This document shows, in pieces, positions 1-11,159 of a DNA stretch of 64,000 bases; position 1 is the first letter of the stretch; each line of letters begins with the position of its first letter. The DNA is from Ditylenchus dipsaci (taxonomy: Eukaryota; Nematoda; Chromadorea; Rhabditida; Anguinidae), in assembly GCA_004194705.1 (NCBI GenBank), contig SADC01000070.1:124001-188000 (forward strand), written 5' to 3'. The notes below the pieces were generated by a model, which ran no database searches, had not been told where the DNA came from, and worked only from the letters and a program-made list of their open reading frames with translations. The position numbers and the translations under genes were made by a program.

Positions 1-349
1 TCACAATTAAAAAAATCTCAAAAAATTTCTTTGACTGAAAAATCCAAACTTTCCGACAAACAATTAAATTTGGAAACTAATCTGAAGCATTCCTGTTGTT
101 CTCAGGCCTCCGACCCCTTATATTCATAGATATTCCCTCTTGATTTTTGGCTTGTATTTTAGGCAAGTTTTTTTGTTTTTGGCTTGGGCATAGGAAAATT
201 ATCTAAGCAAATAGGAGGGGTCGAATAGCAGAAATATCTAATCTACCTTACTCGATCATGATCTCGAATGTTCACAACAAAAACTTTAAAATAACTCCTT
301 TATGTATAAAAACAATGAAATGACGTTGGATTTTGACTTGAGTGTTGCC

Positions 350-355
350 TTTATT
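350..355 (-). terminator. polyadenylation signal of the DnaJ gene
   Basis: TTTATT on the plus strand is AATAAA on the minus strand, about 25 nt past the stop codon of the DNAJA-like gene. The rest of 1-378 is AT-rich with no coding signal seen. Confidence 0.5.
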
Positions 356-378
356 CTCACGCCGATATTCTGAAGCTT

Positions 379-3300
379 TTATTGTTGAGCGCACTGGACA
401 TGCTGGCCATGAGGCATGCCTTGACCGCCCATCTCATCGCTATCACTGTCTTCATCAGCATGGTAGGCTCACGACCAGAACCACCACCACCTTGGTCATG
501 ACGGCGCGGATCAAACTCAGCCAAAGAAACTTCCTCGACATCTTCTCCTACCGGAACTTTTACAAGTGGACGAGGGGGTAACAGAGACTCTAACTTCTGA
601 AAAATTCCTAACTTCAGTGTTTATCTGAAAAGTTACATGTAAAAAACAAACCTTGAGTTGCGCCTCAGGAAGGAAGTGATTTTCGGGGAATTCGACATCG
701 AAGACCACATACAGGTTGCCACGCTCTGTCGAATCTGGTTTGGGCATGCCTTCACCAAGAACTCCACGTATGGACTCTAAGAATTATATAGTAACTAGTA
801 TAAATAGAAAGAGAATTGATCTATGTCACTAAATTGGATAGCATGAGTTAGGTAAGCTAAAATTCCTGGCATTCCGGTTTTATCAGGAATATAGTTGAAC
901 TTATTCTCCCTGAATGCTCAAGTCTAGTATTAAAGATGTGTATACGGCTATGTCAGCTGTCGAGTACCCACTAACTTGCTGCCCTATTATGCAAAGTGCA
1001 CTTAAATTAAATGACTTACCTGGATGAATGACTTCTCCTGGAATCGATGACATGACCAAATGGCGACCATCCAAGTGTTGAATCACAGCCGAGTAGCCAC
1101 AGATAGCATCGTTCAGAGAGATTTTTCTTTAAAAAAAATCGTGAAGCAAGAGAGCGAAATCTAGCTAAACTCACTTTCGCATGAAGAGATCGTCCCTTTT
1201 CTTTGAAAGTTTTCATGGGGCTTCGTTCTGAGCACCAGAATGACATCACCGGGCTCAATATCTGGCTGAAAAATAAGGGCTATCATTTCAATTACTCATA
1301 AAAAAAGTTCACCTCCTGATCACCTTCGCCGTAAAAGACTATTTTCTGGTTATCGCGCATGCCTGGTGTGATCTTGACTTCAAGAATCTTCTGCTCTTGG
1401 ACTGTCTTGCGTGCATTACATTTCTTGCACTTGTCTTTCTCATTGATGATCTCGCCTGTGAAAATTTTCAATTTAAAACGCAGAATTACATGAAAAGAAT
1501 GATAGATCTGCCAAAAGTCTGAATTTTACAACTTTTAAGAGATAATTTGGCTGGGTGAGATCAATCTGATCAAAAATCTCATCGAGATCTCAATCACAAT
1601 CAGTTTCTCAACTCAGTAAAAATAATTCTGATTCTAAATCAATTCCAATCAATGGGTCTAAAAGTTATCTTAGCTTATCACTGAAAATAATTTTGAGAGG
1701 CATTGTAATTCACGAAGAAAAAGGCGGGTGTCAGGCAATTTATTTGGGCCGGAGCACAGAATCTCCCTGGCCCAAAAATCGATTTTTAACCTCGTTTTGT
1801 GCGATTTCACCACTTTTACGTATAGAAAAAGTTCAAAAACGATTGGGAAAGCAAGTTCGGCACTATGCTATTATACTTGTCCAAAATATGCCCTAGTCCC
1901 CTGTTGTTCTTTCTCGAGAAAACAGCTTAGCAACCCCTGTTGTTTTTAACGAGGTCATGGTAATTAAGGTGATGATGTTAACCATAATCATCTGAATTAC
2001 TGTGATCCCTTAATTACCATGACCACATTAAAAACAACAGGGGGGATCAAGCTGTTTTTCGAGAAAAAACAACAGGCGGCTAAGGCATATTTTGGACAAG
2101 GATAATAGTATAGCGCCGCAATTTATATTGTTTTAACTGAAAATCGACTTTTTGCCAGTGCTGGAGGAAACTTGGTTACCTTTTCGGTGGTTTTTACCAA
2201 GTATTCCTCACTGGACATGTTACGATGGAAATTCTGCGATCCCTTCGGGGGCGCAAGAGGCTTGGTTGCTTGGGTTGAGATGCGCACACCCACATACCTT
2301 AGACACAAATCACTCAAAGTAACTCTGGATGCATAACACATGTATGCATACCGGTACTTCTTTAGTTCCCCTCCCCCCCTATACTCAGGTTTTTTGAAAA
2401 CTGACCCAAAATCACCCCCAGAACTCTTTTTTTCCGCACAACAAGATACGAGAAGCAGTTCTAAATACTTTCTGCATTAGAAAAGTTGAATTCTGTCAAA
2501 AAAATTTGCCACCCGCTCCTTGGGGGTAGATGTCCTTTTTCGGGTTTTTAGGGTCATTTTTGGGTGATTTATCACATTTTTCTTGCTGGAGCTGGGCAAA
2601 AAGATTCTCTAAATGCATTTTTGATCAAGAGTCTTGCTCGAAATTATGTCTAAGGTAAGTCTGTGCGAGCATCTCAACCCCAAGCCCCCTGCGTCCCCTT
2701 CGGGGCGCAGGGGGCTTGGTGGCTTGGGGTTGAGATGCGCGCACACACATACCTGAGACACAAATCACTCGAAAATGACTCTGGATGCATAAAAACATAT
2801 GCATCTCAGAGTTTATTTATGCGGTAGGCTCCAGAAAGTAAAAACCTGTCCAAAAACTAGCATTTTTACCTAAATTTTGCTTAAAAAGGGTTAAAATTTG
2901 GTCAGAAATACCTGAGAAGACCATCTACACCCAAGGGGTGGGTGACAATTTTTTTTTGATAAAATTCTATTTTTTTTATTCAGAAAGGGTTTAGAAATGC
3001 TTTTCGTATCTTGTTGTGCAGAAAAAATGAGTTCTGGGAGTGTTTTTGGTACACTTTTCAAAAAATTCGAGTATGGGGGGACTAAAGAAGTGCCGACCGA
3101 ATTTATGCGGTGACGCACTCATTAGAAAATATGCAATCGCCATGGCTAAGAAATAGCACGGTCCTTTAAGTCGGGTATATTTATTTTTCTTTGATAATTT
3201 TTTTCATTGTCTGTCTTAAAATTTTGGCCTATCCCAATAAAACCTCTAAAAACTACCAAGTGAAACAAAAAACAAAATCGGAAAAGGCTTTGCAAAATTA

Positions 3301-3900
3301 AGATCTTTTTAAATAATCAGTAACTATAGTCAGAAAAATAAGATTACCAATACACTTTTGCAGAAAACATAAATTTTCAAGAGGAAAAAAATTAAATTTT
3401 TACCCTGTCCCGCACATCCATCACAGTGTGTGGCCATCTGAGTGATCATTCCTGGTCCCATCTGACGTGTAACTAGCATTTTGCCGCTACCCTGCACTTA
3501 TCACAGTTACGAACAGCCCCCGGTTTGCCGCCAACACTAAAAACAAAAGATTTGACAATGAAAAGGGGTTTCTGTAATGCAAAATAAGACCAACCCATTG
3601 CAGGTCGGACAAAGAACCTTCTTAGTCAGCTGGAGCTTGGAGGTCTTGCCTTTGTAGAGTTCCTCTAAAGTCAGATTCAAGGGCTGAACTGTTGTTCTCC
3701 TTTGCGGGGACGACGTCTGCCACCACCTGGATTAAACATTTGTTAATTTGAAATTAAAAGATAATGGAAACTGAAACCTAGGACATGGTTCAGAAAGCCG
3801 CCACCCATGCCACCGCCACCCATGCCAGAGAAAGATCCACCTCCCCCCCAGCATACTGAAAATGTCGCTCTCATCCATGTGATGCATGGTTCTTTTTCGT
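379..3900 (-). CDS. DNAJA-type (type I) Hsp40 co-chaperone, eight 3' exons, J domain not found
   Basis: Type I Hsp40s deliver clients to Hsp70 and stimulate its ATPase. Exons on the minus strand, 5' to 3': 3778-3900, 3595-3726, 3404-3536, 1313-1455, 1175-1265, 1020-1126, 652-776, 379-596. In order they encode a Gly-rich linker (SFSGMGGGG), the first substrate-binding strand ([12 protein letters not shown]), four zinc-finger CxxC half-sites (CPTC, CDKC, CDGC, CKKC), [28 protein letters not shown] and the Glu-rich tail ending VQCAQQ, a CaaX-like C-terminus as in DNAJA proteins. One-base length errors break the frame near 467, 1194-1196, 3490-3492, 3695 and 3843-3849, all in homopolymers, so the gene is probably intact in life. 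No HPD-containing J-domain exon was found upstream; it may lie in a distant exon or be missing from the assembly. The 1.9-kb intron at 1456-3403 is full of repeats. Confidence 0.85.
1859..2117. repeat. palindromic MITE in the DnaJ intron
   Basis: An inverted repeat of about 100 bp per arm: the left arm begins GGCACTATGCTATTATAC and the right arm ends GTATAATAGTATAGCGCC-like sequence. Both arms hold the 'aacaacagggg' motif seen in many repeats of this window. No clear target duplication was seen. Confidence 0.7.
2225..2345. repeat. GC-hairpin repeat family, partial copy
   Basis: Carries the family signature GAGATGCGCACACCCACATA, then 'actctggatgcat' and 'cataccgg'. Other copies lie at 2655-3050, 32790-32960, 52965-53215, 54725-55052 and 55556-55640. 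Confidence 0.7.
2655..3050. repeat. GC-hairpin repeat family, long copy
   Basis: Contains a perfect GC-rich stem-loop (arms 'ccccctgcg' and 'cgcaggggg' around a 'ccccttcgggg' core) inside a larger stem of GCATCTCAACCCC and GGGGTTGAGATGC. The part from about 2700 to 3050 is nearly identical to 54740-55052, so both are copies of one mobile unit. Confidence 0.75.
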
Positions 3901-4041
3901 CTGCTACCAATATTTGAAGCACTAAATTAACGCCAGCAAATAGAATATAACTAGGAAAAGTCAATCTATAAAGTTTTTTCATGTTCTATATCCAAAATTT
4001 TATATCCAAAAGTTTGTATTTAAAAAGAATATAGGAATATG

Positions 4042-4287
4042 ATTAAAGGGCCTGACCTCTTCCTACTCGGTGGTCCCCCGCCAATTCAAAAATTTTCCCT
4101 TGATCATTGGACTTCTGTACGGATTTTTCCGCCACGTTTCTAACAAAACTAAACCTGAAATCAAATTTTAGGCTTAGTTTTGTTAGAAACCTAGCGGAAA
4201 AATCCGTACAGAAGTCCAATAATCAAGGGAAAATTTTTGAATTGGCGGGGGACCACTGAGTAGGAAGAGGTCAGGCCTTTAAAGCAA
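4042..4287. repeat. palindromic MITE, 'TTAAAGGGCCTGACC' family
   Basis: Two arms of about 110 bp run TTAAAGGGCCTGACCTCTTC inward and GAGGTCAGGCCTTTAA outward, with a short loop near 4155. A diverged copy is at 8358-8589, and half a copy lies in the PRMT1 intron at 46041-46125. Confidence 0.8.
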
Positions 4288-4289
4288 TA

Positions 4290-5275
4290 GTTTTTTTTCA
4301 AATACTGGTGAACAAAAAATATTTAAACAAAAATTTAAAAAGTGGCATTCCATCAATTTTGCAAAAAATCGTACCTTAAGATTGAAAAGCCATAACTTTT
4401 GCGGGCAGCAACGTGTGCAAAATTTAAATTGGCGGAAGTCAGGTCTTTTCCTACTCTTTTCAGCTGATTTGAACGACTTAAAAGAGTACAGTGAGAGACA
4501 AGAGAGAACTTTTTTCCGTCAAATCGAATTTCGAACATATCGCTGCCCACAAAAACTATAGTCCCTTAAGAAAAGTATCAAATTTTGGACAAAATGTGAC
4601 TCTGAAGAGAGTTTTTTCAACTGAAATAGGAAAACTGCCTAGCCATACCCAGGAAAAATAGTTAGCTTAGAAACCTTGTTTAAAATTAAGATCCTGAAAA
4701 GTTAGATGAAAAAAAACATCGAACTAACAAATTATTTCAAATGAAAAATGATTAAAAATAAACAAGATGCACATTGAATCGAATTCCTTTATCTATCGAT
4801 TAGATTTCATACAACATATATAAGTTTGTCATATTTTTTTGCAAAACACGGTAAATAGTAATCACAAAATCAGGACACATATTGGAACAAGGCGACAAAC
4901 ATAGAAAACCAGACAGCTAAAAAATAACATGAAGAGGCAAAGATTCTAGAATTTGATGGAATATTCCTAATGCGACAAACTAGTCAAATTTCAGAGGTGA
5001 ATCGTGCTAAGACAAAATACGTCTACGAGTCATTTATTAAAGATAGAATTGCAAAAGTTTTGAGTAAAATAAAGAAACGAAAAGATAACACCCAACAGGC
5101 CCTGGGACATGATTTTAAAATCGGTGCAATGAGGGTCATCTATAGGGCTCAAATAATATGACCAGATTTTCTGACCATTCTGATTCGAATATCAGTTCAT
5201 CTTCTCAAAATTATATTAGGTGGTTATCTTACAGTGAAGCTTAAGAGAAAATTTCTGACAATGGGAACCAAAATT
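4290..5275. other. AT-rich intergenic DNA without a gene
   Basis: No coding exon was recognised. A fragment at 4440-4520 with 'aaaagagtacagtg' resembles the palindrome at 58617-58775. This stretch was searched on the minus strand for the missing DnaJ J domain; no HPD motif was found. Confidence 0.6.
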
Positions 5276-5285
5276 TTTGATGCCG

Positions 5286-5595
5286 TTAGGTTGGACAATT
5301 CTGTTTTTCTGGGGCAAATATGTTTTTTTCGATCAAATTTACTTTTTTCGGGCAAATATATTTGTTGGAGCAAATTTATTTTATTATAGGGCTAATTTAC
5401 TTTTATATGGGACAAATTTCTCTCTCTTTTGGGACAAGTTTTTTTTCAGAAAATTTCTGTGGAAAAAGGTTAATTTGTACCAAAAAGAGAAAAATTTGTC
5501 CATAAAAACTAAATTTGCTCAAAAAATATATGTGGCCCAAAAAAAAGTAAATTTGCCCACAAAAAAGTATATTTGCCCAGAAAGAAGGATCACCC
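5286..5595. repeat. inverted pair of short-unit arrays (TTTGGGGCAAATTTAC-like unit)
   Basis: The left half repeats units like 'tttttcgggcaaatatatt', and the right half (about 5465-5585) repeats the reverse complement, 'aaatttgcccacaaaaaag'. The array keeps a 166-codon Phe/Lys-rich reading frame open by chance. The outer ends (left TAGGTTGGAC, right GATCACCCTA) are only roughly inverted. Related units occur at 13630-13660, 13950-14010, 46600-46650 and 57490-57560. Confidence 0.6.
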
Positions 5596-5688
5596 TATTT
5601 GATCCAGTGCTTATTTATTTCCGAGATTTTTTTTTCGGAAAGGCAGTTGTGATTAATAAAGAAAATGATATTTCGGGACGGAGGTTTG

Positions 5689-6592
5689 CGTTGACACGCA
5701 TTTGGGCCCCACCGCATTTGGGCATCCCGCATTTGGGTCCCAATTCGAAAATACAATATTTGTATATTCTAAATTGAAATTACTCTAAATTTTATTGTCT
5801 AATTTATTTCGCTGCACTTTGTGGGCTATTATTACTCATGTTCGTAAAGGATTGAACATAGTTTTGTTAATTGGTATTTTCGCACTAAGAAACTCTGGTA
5901 TCCAAAGCATCCAAAAGGTGAAATTAAGTTGTCAAGGTACTATTAGTCAAGCGATAGAGCTGAGATGGGGCTATTTAAGTAGGGGTACCTGATTTCACCT
6001 AATTATTTGGGATAGCTACCTTATAGTTACGTATTTCCTCTATTTGCTAATTTGCTTCAATGGTTATAGCAAACTCCAGGCAATTGGAGCACTACCTTAC
6101 TAGGTACTGGCGTTATTGTTGATAAAATCACTTTTTAGTAATTGTCAAATCATCTTTAGCGCATGTTTTTAAGTAGAAGACTATAGTTTTATTATTTTCA
6201 GATTCTAATAGAGGTATGCTCTTCCAGGGTGGACACTAGCAGTTTCCTTACCCTTTCATACCCTTTAATGCTGGATACAAGTGGTTTTCGTACTTAGCCT
6301 AAATTTTACTAATCTTTTAAAAAAATATCACTTTTATAAGTGGTCAAGAAGAAAAGTCTACAACCAGCAGGATTCGGACCTGTGACCTCGGAAATTTAGA
6401 GGATTAATTCACCTGAGGATATGCTTATTGCAGGAAATATTTACCGTAGTATGAATTTATCGAGGATAAAATGAATTTACTGAGGATTTGCCAAGGATAT
6501 CAAAATTTTTGAATTGGGGCCCAAATGCGGGGGCAGACGCGGGGGCCCAAATGCGGGATGCCCAAATGCGGGGGCCCAAACGCATAGTAACC
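5689..6592. mobile_element. foldback element B: array TIRs, 8-bp TSD gaggtttg
   Basis: A 904-bp element starts CGTTGACACGCATTTGGGCC and ends GGGCCCAAACGCATAGTAACC-like sequence. The direct repeat 'gaggtttg' flanks it exactly at 5681-5688 and 6593-6600. The terminal inverted repeats are arrays of GCATTTGGGCCC-like units, about three on the left and five on the right. The interior shows no coding exon and holds a decayed tRNA-like fragment near 6365-6390. Confidence 0.88.
6365..6490 (-). repeat. tRNA-like SINE fragment with decayed GGTAAATTCATCC array
   Basis: Read on the minus strand, 6365-6390 gives CACAGGTCCGAATCCTGCTGG, close to a tRNA TpsiC arm (B box). It abuts degraded 'gaggataaaatgaatttac' units like those of the array element at 33587-34732. 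Confidence 0.45.
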
Positions 6593-6910
6593 GAGGTTTG
6601 AGCTTGAGAGGTGTGGAAACTGAATTCTTTAGAATTTCGGGTAGGCCGCAGAACTCCGAATTTCCAAGCTCTCTTTACATGACCGCCGTATTCGCCTGAT
6701 TTGACGCCGTGTGACTTCTTTCTGCGGGGATGGGTAAAAAGCCAGACCCACACAGCTCCAATTGTTAGCATGGCAGGACTTAGCATGGTTAGCATCGTTA
6801 GCATGGCAATCAAAAATTTTCGAAGCCTCGACTCGAACAGAAACTCGAGACTCGAAAATTCTCGAGTTTTCGAGTAACTGAAGTACCGGCCAATCGAGGT
6901 TTGACTGTAG

Positions 6911-7868
6911 GGTTATGCGTAATCTGTGCGGCGTAATCTGTGCGCCGGTAATGTGTGCGCCAGTAAAGTGTGCGCCAGTAATGTGTGCGCCAGTAATATG
7001 TGCGCCAGTAAAGTGTGCGCCAGTAATCTGTGCGCCGTAATCTGTGCGCCGGTAATGTGTGCGCCAGAATAGGTATGATAATGATGCCTACCCAGAATGG
7101 CATCCTGAATACGATTCGATCATTCGAATAACTGGTTTCTGTTTCACCCTTAAATTGATCCGAGGTAAATTGATCCTCTGGTAAAGTGATTCTCCATTTT
7201 TTTTAATGTTACAGGTTCGAATCCCGGTGGTGGCAAACCTTTTTTTCTTGGCTCAAATAGTTTTTAGAGAACTAAGAAGTCTCAGGGTAGGTAGGAAAAC
7301 CAGCTGGGCACCTTCCCTAAACAGCTATCCACATTCAAAATCCAACATAACCACACATGTTCGCTTATCCCTTGCAACGGGGAGTGTGCTGGTCTTGGGC
7401 ACAAAGCGATCAACATCTTGCCCAACACAATAACACGAAGACCACTGAAAGTTGATTAAAAGCATTTAGAGTGGATCTGGACCAAACTTTTAGATCGGGC
7501 CGTTAAAAAAGGGTTTTGGGTCATTCAAAGTCGATCTTAGCTATTGAATATTGATTAACACTATTGGACATAGACTACCTGGGGTTGTGCTTATATGTGT
7601 TGAGAAGATATATACATAACGCCAAGGTATTTTCCCCAAGGTATTATCGATAATCATCTATCTGGATGTGCATACCTGTTAGGAACGTATTTACACGTAT
7701 TCAGGATACCATCTTAGGTAGCTATCGTTATCATACATATTCTGGCGCACACATTACCGGCGCACAGATTACGGCGCACAGATTACTGGCGCACACATTA
7801 CTGGCGCACACTTTACTGGCGCACACATTACCGGCGCACAGATTACGGCGCACAGATTACGCATAACC
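6911..7868. mobile_element. foldback element A: array TIRs, 8-bp TSD gactgtag
   Basis: A 958-bp element starts GGTTATGCGTAATCTGTGCG and ends with the exact reverse complement. The direct repeat 'gactgtag' flanks it at 6903-6910 and 7869-7876. Each arm is an array of about ten units of 13-15 bp, TAATGTGTGCGCCAG in the left arm (6911-7065) and CTGGCGCACACATTA in the right arm (7741-7868). The interior holds a SINE-like segment and no gene. Confidence 0.92.
7208..7345 (+). repeat. tRNA-derived SINE-like segment inside element A
   Basis: GTTACAGGTTCGAATCCCGG resembles a tRNA B box. The following sequence (CTCAGGGTAGGTAG and 'agctatccacat') is shared with 33862-34015, so this is a dispersed repeat. 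No matching A box or cloverleaf precedes it, so it is not a working tRNA gene. Confidence 0.5.
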
Positions 7869-8357
7869 GACTGTAGATATATTCTACAATGTAAATCATT
7901 TTTGAAGTAAATTGAGTATTATTGTGAATGGTCAAAGTATTTGCCCCAGATTCTGTAATCTTTCTTTTTGATTACGTAATCTAAATAACTCTGCGCTTCC
8001 ATAAATAATTTAATTGGGAAAAAAGTGACTCAATGAAAAAGAAAGGTTTTTTTCACTTGATTACCAAATAAAAATACTGACTACAATATTGAAACTTTGA
8101 CAAATACATATGCTTGCCTTTTACCTGAATTAAATTTCAAATTTTCTGTTTTGTTTCCAAGAATACACATATAAATGTAATTGGACTCGCAAATATTTCA
8201 TACTTTTTCTCATGCTAAAAAGCTAATTAAGCTCAAGCTCTAAGAAGTCAATTAGTAGGTTTGTAATATAGACCCAACCTTGAAGTTGCTTAGTTGAAAT
8301 TAGCAAAATATTCCTTATTTTTTGAAAGAACTTCATTGCAGTGTGTGTTATGGAACT

Positions 8358-8589
8358 TAAAAGGGCAATCCCACGCTCATAAGAGATGATGCCCAGGAAT
8401 TCAACTTTTTTTGCCTAATCATTCAGCTTCTGTACGGATTTTCCAACTTGGTTTCTAACACAACTATGCCTAAATTCTAAGTCCTTTTTTGTGAGAAGCC
8501 AAGTTGAAAAATCCGCAGAGAAGTTCAATGATTAGGAAATTTTTTTGAATTGGCGGGCACCTCTTTTTAGTGTGAGCATATCCCTTCAA
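8358..8589. repeat. diverged copy of the 4042-4287 palindromic MITE
   Basis: It shares 'cttctgtacggatttt', 'gtttctaaca' and 'tttttttgaattggcggg' with the 4042-4287 element and is again palindromic, but the arms are more diverged. Confidence 0.65.
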
Positions 8590-8600
8590 ACAACCTCATA

Positions 8601-9343
8601 CAGTCGACGCTCGATACAATATAACCCCTGGCGACCACCTGCAAGTGTTCGTTATATCGAGCGTCCTTGACCAAAAAATTTTAAGAGTTGTATCGAGAGT
8701 TTATCCTAACAACTACATTTTTTACAAATATACAACATTAAAAAGTACATGAATAAACTGGGAGGAAAACTGGACATTTTTTTTCCGTAATAGGCCCTTT
8801 CGCAAAGAAATAATCACGCTGATCGCACTTCCGAACGATTGCTTGTCATTATCACACCTTTTATGTTTTAAAAAAATGACGCGGCACATATTACTAACAG
8901 CGCTCATAATCGATTTGTCAAACGTGAAAAATGAATAATAGGACACAAAACCTAGAAACATAATGACTGTGGTGGTTTCGATCTATAGTCTGATGGCCCC
9001 TATATGGGCAAGGCTCAACTACATATGATCAAGCGGAAATTGCGTTTTATGCATAAAAATATTGTCGCGAGAAAAAATTCATTTGCAATAAATAGAATTT
9101 CGAAAATAAAACTAGGAAGATTGACGGCCATTTGAAAACCCTAAAATTTTATGACACACCCTGAAAATTGAATGAAAAAAGTTAGGGAATTGAATCTATT
9201 AAAATTTTGGCTGAAATTTGAAAATAAAACACAAGTTTGTATTGGAATTATCAAGAGTTCGTTACATCGAGGTTCATTTTATTAGTCGGGACCACTCTAA
9301 ATGTTTGTTGTATTTCCTATCTCGTTATACCGAGCGTCGACTG
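8601..9343. mobile_element. pogo/Tigger-like MITE, TA target duplication
   Basis: Ends are CAGTCGACGCTCGATACAAT on the left and GTTATACCGAGCGTCGACTG on the right, flanked by TA on each side, as expected of the Tc1/mariner superfamily. At 743 bp it is the longest copy of the family. A 79-codon minus-strand frame at 8722-8961 has no recognised domain. Confidence 0.8.
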
Positions 9344-9424
9344 TAACATAATTTTCCTATTATTGTTTTCTATATTTTCCAATTTTATCGTCGCAGTCAA
9401 ATACAAAAGCTTAGCTCTGCGCGT

Positions 9425-9760
9425 ATCCTGAAAAAACTGCCTGCGTCCCCTGTTAATTTTTTCGCCATTTTAAGCATGTGTGCATCGAACTTCAGTACAT
9501 CAATCTAAAATATGTTTTTGAGCACGTCCTAACATACGCTGGCCTACCCTTGCCTAAGCATAAAGCCTAAAAAATTCCAAGAAACCACTATGAAGACTGG
9601 GCATCCCCTCACCCATTGTGAAATAGAGTCCACTTTTTTGTGACTTATGCTTAGTCGTAAATCAGGACAGCATATGTTAGGACCGACTCAAACATCTTTT
9701 GGAACTAAAATGTTTGAAAATTGAAAAAAAAATTAACAGAGGGGCACAACAAGTTTTTGT
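9425..9760. repeat. degenerate palindrome sharing the TAGGCTTAGGCAAGGG motif
   Basis: The two sides contain 'ctaacatacgctggcctacccttgcc' and an imperfect inverted counterpart. The motif links it to the elements at 24972-25198 and 29614-30439. Confidence 0.5.
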
Positions 9761-10009
9761 CGGAGTACGCCGAAAGATCTTTGCCAAAACAAATAAAGAA
9801 ACAGTCTTGCTGAATTAACCGGCGTTATCAACCGGTTGATTCGCCGGCGGGCTACCGGTTGATCACTTTCATCAACCGGTTGATCAACCAATGGAAATAA
9901 ACCACAGTTTTTACTAGGGTTGGATAATGAAGAATTCTTCGGAGAATTCTCTGGAGAATTCTCCGAGAATTCTCCAGAATTCTCCGACCTATTTCTCCAT
10001 CAAAGAAAA

Positions 10010-10285
10010 AGGCTCTCTCCTGTTATATCCAAAACTGTTACATCTAAAAATGGTTCTAGTTTTATCTGGTTCTCGCCAAAAGTTCCAGCACGGTTCTAGC
10101 TTTTCATTTTAAATTTTGTTATTTTCCATATAGTATTAGAGGGAAAGCCTGAAGTATTGTATCACAAATAAATTGAACTTGAAAGGCTAAAACCTTGCTG
10201 GAACTTTTGGCGAGAACCTGATAAAACTAGAACCATTTTTAGATGTAACAGTTTGGATATAACAGGAGAGAGCCAAGAAAAATCG
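10010..10285. repeat. palindrome nested in the hAT element
   Basis: Arms of about 90 bp: GGCTCTCTCCTGTTATATCC on the left and its near-exact reverse complement ending at about 10275. Confidence 0.8.
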
Positions 10286-10455
10286 GAGAAATAAAAAATT
10301 TTTAATTGCCGCGAAAAGTTTTCGGGTGAGAATCTCGCTGCCACAAAAACCGATCTAATAATTTACTTAAGACGTGTTTCGCGCTATTGCGGTCTTTTAT
10401 TTTGCTCTCTCCATAAATCTTTGCGTCCTGTAATTATTGTTAATCATCTTTTCAG

Positions 10456-11040
10456 ATGTCGAGAAAACCGCTATCTTGGTGCTGAACCTATTTTGAGCGC
10501 AAGCAAGAAACAAATGAGAATGGAAATGCTGTCGTCGCGGGCTGCCGCAAGTTGTGCTACGAGCGTTACAAGTCGGATGCAGCTAAGACGGAGAAGCACT
10601 TGGAGGTTGTTTTTAGTCTAAGATGCTAAACTTGATGCTAAACCAGGTTAAAATTTAGAACTGCAACAAGATAGGCTCTGAAACTGGGAAGCAAATTGAT
10701 CGTCTCTCAAAGAGGCCTGCAGCTCGTCGCAGTCGAAGCTTATCGCCGAAGTCGAAATCCTAAAGTTATCAAAAGTGGCAGAAATCTCGTCTCAGGAAAT
10801 TCAGGAACAATCAAGCACTGGTTGGAAAGCACTTCAAGAGACGATCAAGAGGAGCTGGACATTTTGTTGACAAGGGTTTGTTTTACTTAATTTTTCTTCT
10901 TCGACCTTGCTTTTTGTAAGTTTTCGCAACTGGAAATATCGCTCCGAACTTCTTCAAAGAGGAAACTGACTTCTTTGCGGACGACATTTATCGAATTGTT
11001 ATGTGTTGGCAAATAAAATGCTTTCGAAATGCGAAGCTCG
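10456..11040 (+). pseudogene. BED zinc finger / hAT transposase relic
   Basis: An exon starting MSRKPLSW at 10456 carries a TGA where a BED finger usually has Trp, then TYFERKQETNENGN and CRKLCYERYKSD...KHLE, the Cys-Cys-His spacing of a BED zinc finger. A later segment (about 10850-11000) reads DQEELDILLTR and, after a likely intron, FATGNIAPNFFKEE, resembling the 'ATG-PF--F' segment of hAT transposases. Frames change between pieces and there is no catalytic core, so it is a broken, non-autonomous copy. BED and the 8-bp TSD agree on hAT; the second motif is a resemblance only. Confidence 0.6.
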
Positions 11041-11159
11041 ACAAAAATTAATAATTCTCCCATTTTTGGAGAATTCTTGAGAATTCTCCGGAGAATTCTT
11101 CGAAGAATTCTCCGTTTTTTATTTCTCCGGAGAATTCTACAACCCTAGTTTTTACACAA

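Larger units (their letters stand above)
9915..11147 (+). mobile_element. hAT transposon relic, 8-bp TSD gtttttac
   Basis: A 1,233-bp element with terminal TAGGGTTG and CAACCCTA, flanked on both sides by 'gtttttac' (9907-9914 and 11148-11155). An 8-bp duplication fits the hAT superfamily. The subterminal regions on both sides are runs of GGAGAATTCT-like units. It carries a BED zinc-finger coding relic and a nested palindrome at about 10010-10285. ATCAACCGGTTGAT-type motifs lie just outside each end (9820-9890 and 11165-11215), which suggests it landed inside an older repeat. Confidence 0.9.

Noticed and set aside
379..3900. DnaJ locus as a pseudogene because of frameshifts
   Set aside because: Intron boundaries, domain order and codon-level conservation are intact, and every break is one base in a homopolymer, as in unrelated genes in the window.
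5277..5777. 166-codon protein
   Set aside because: The frame runs through two opposite tandem arrays and into element B; composition is Phe/Lys low complexity.
7208..7224. tRNA gene
   Set aside because: Only a B-box-like motif is present; no acceptor stem, A box or anticodon arm precedes it, and the motif is dispersed.
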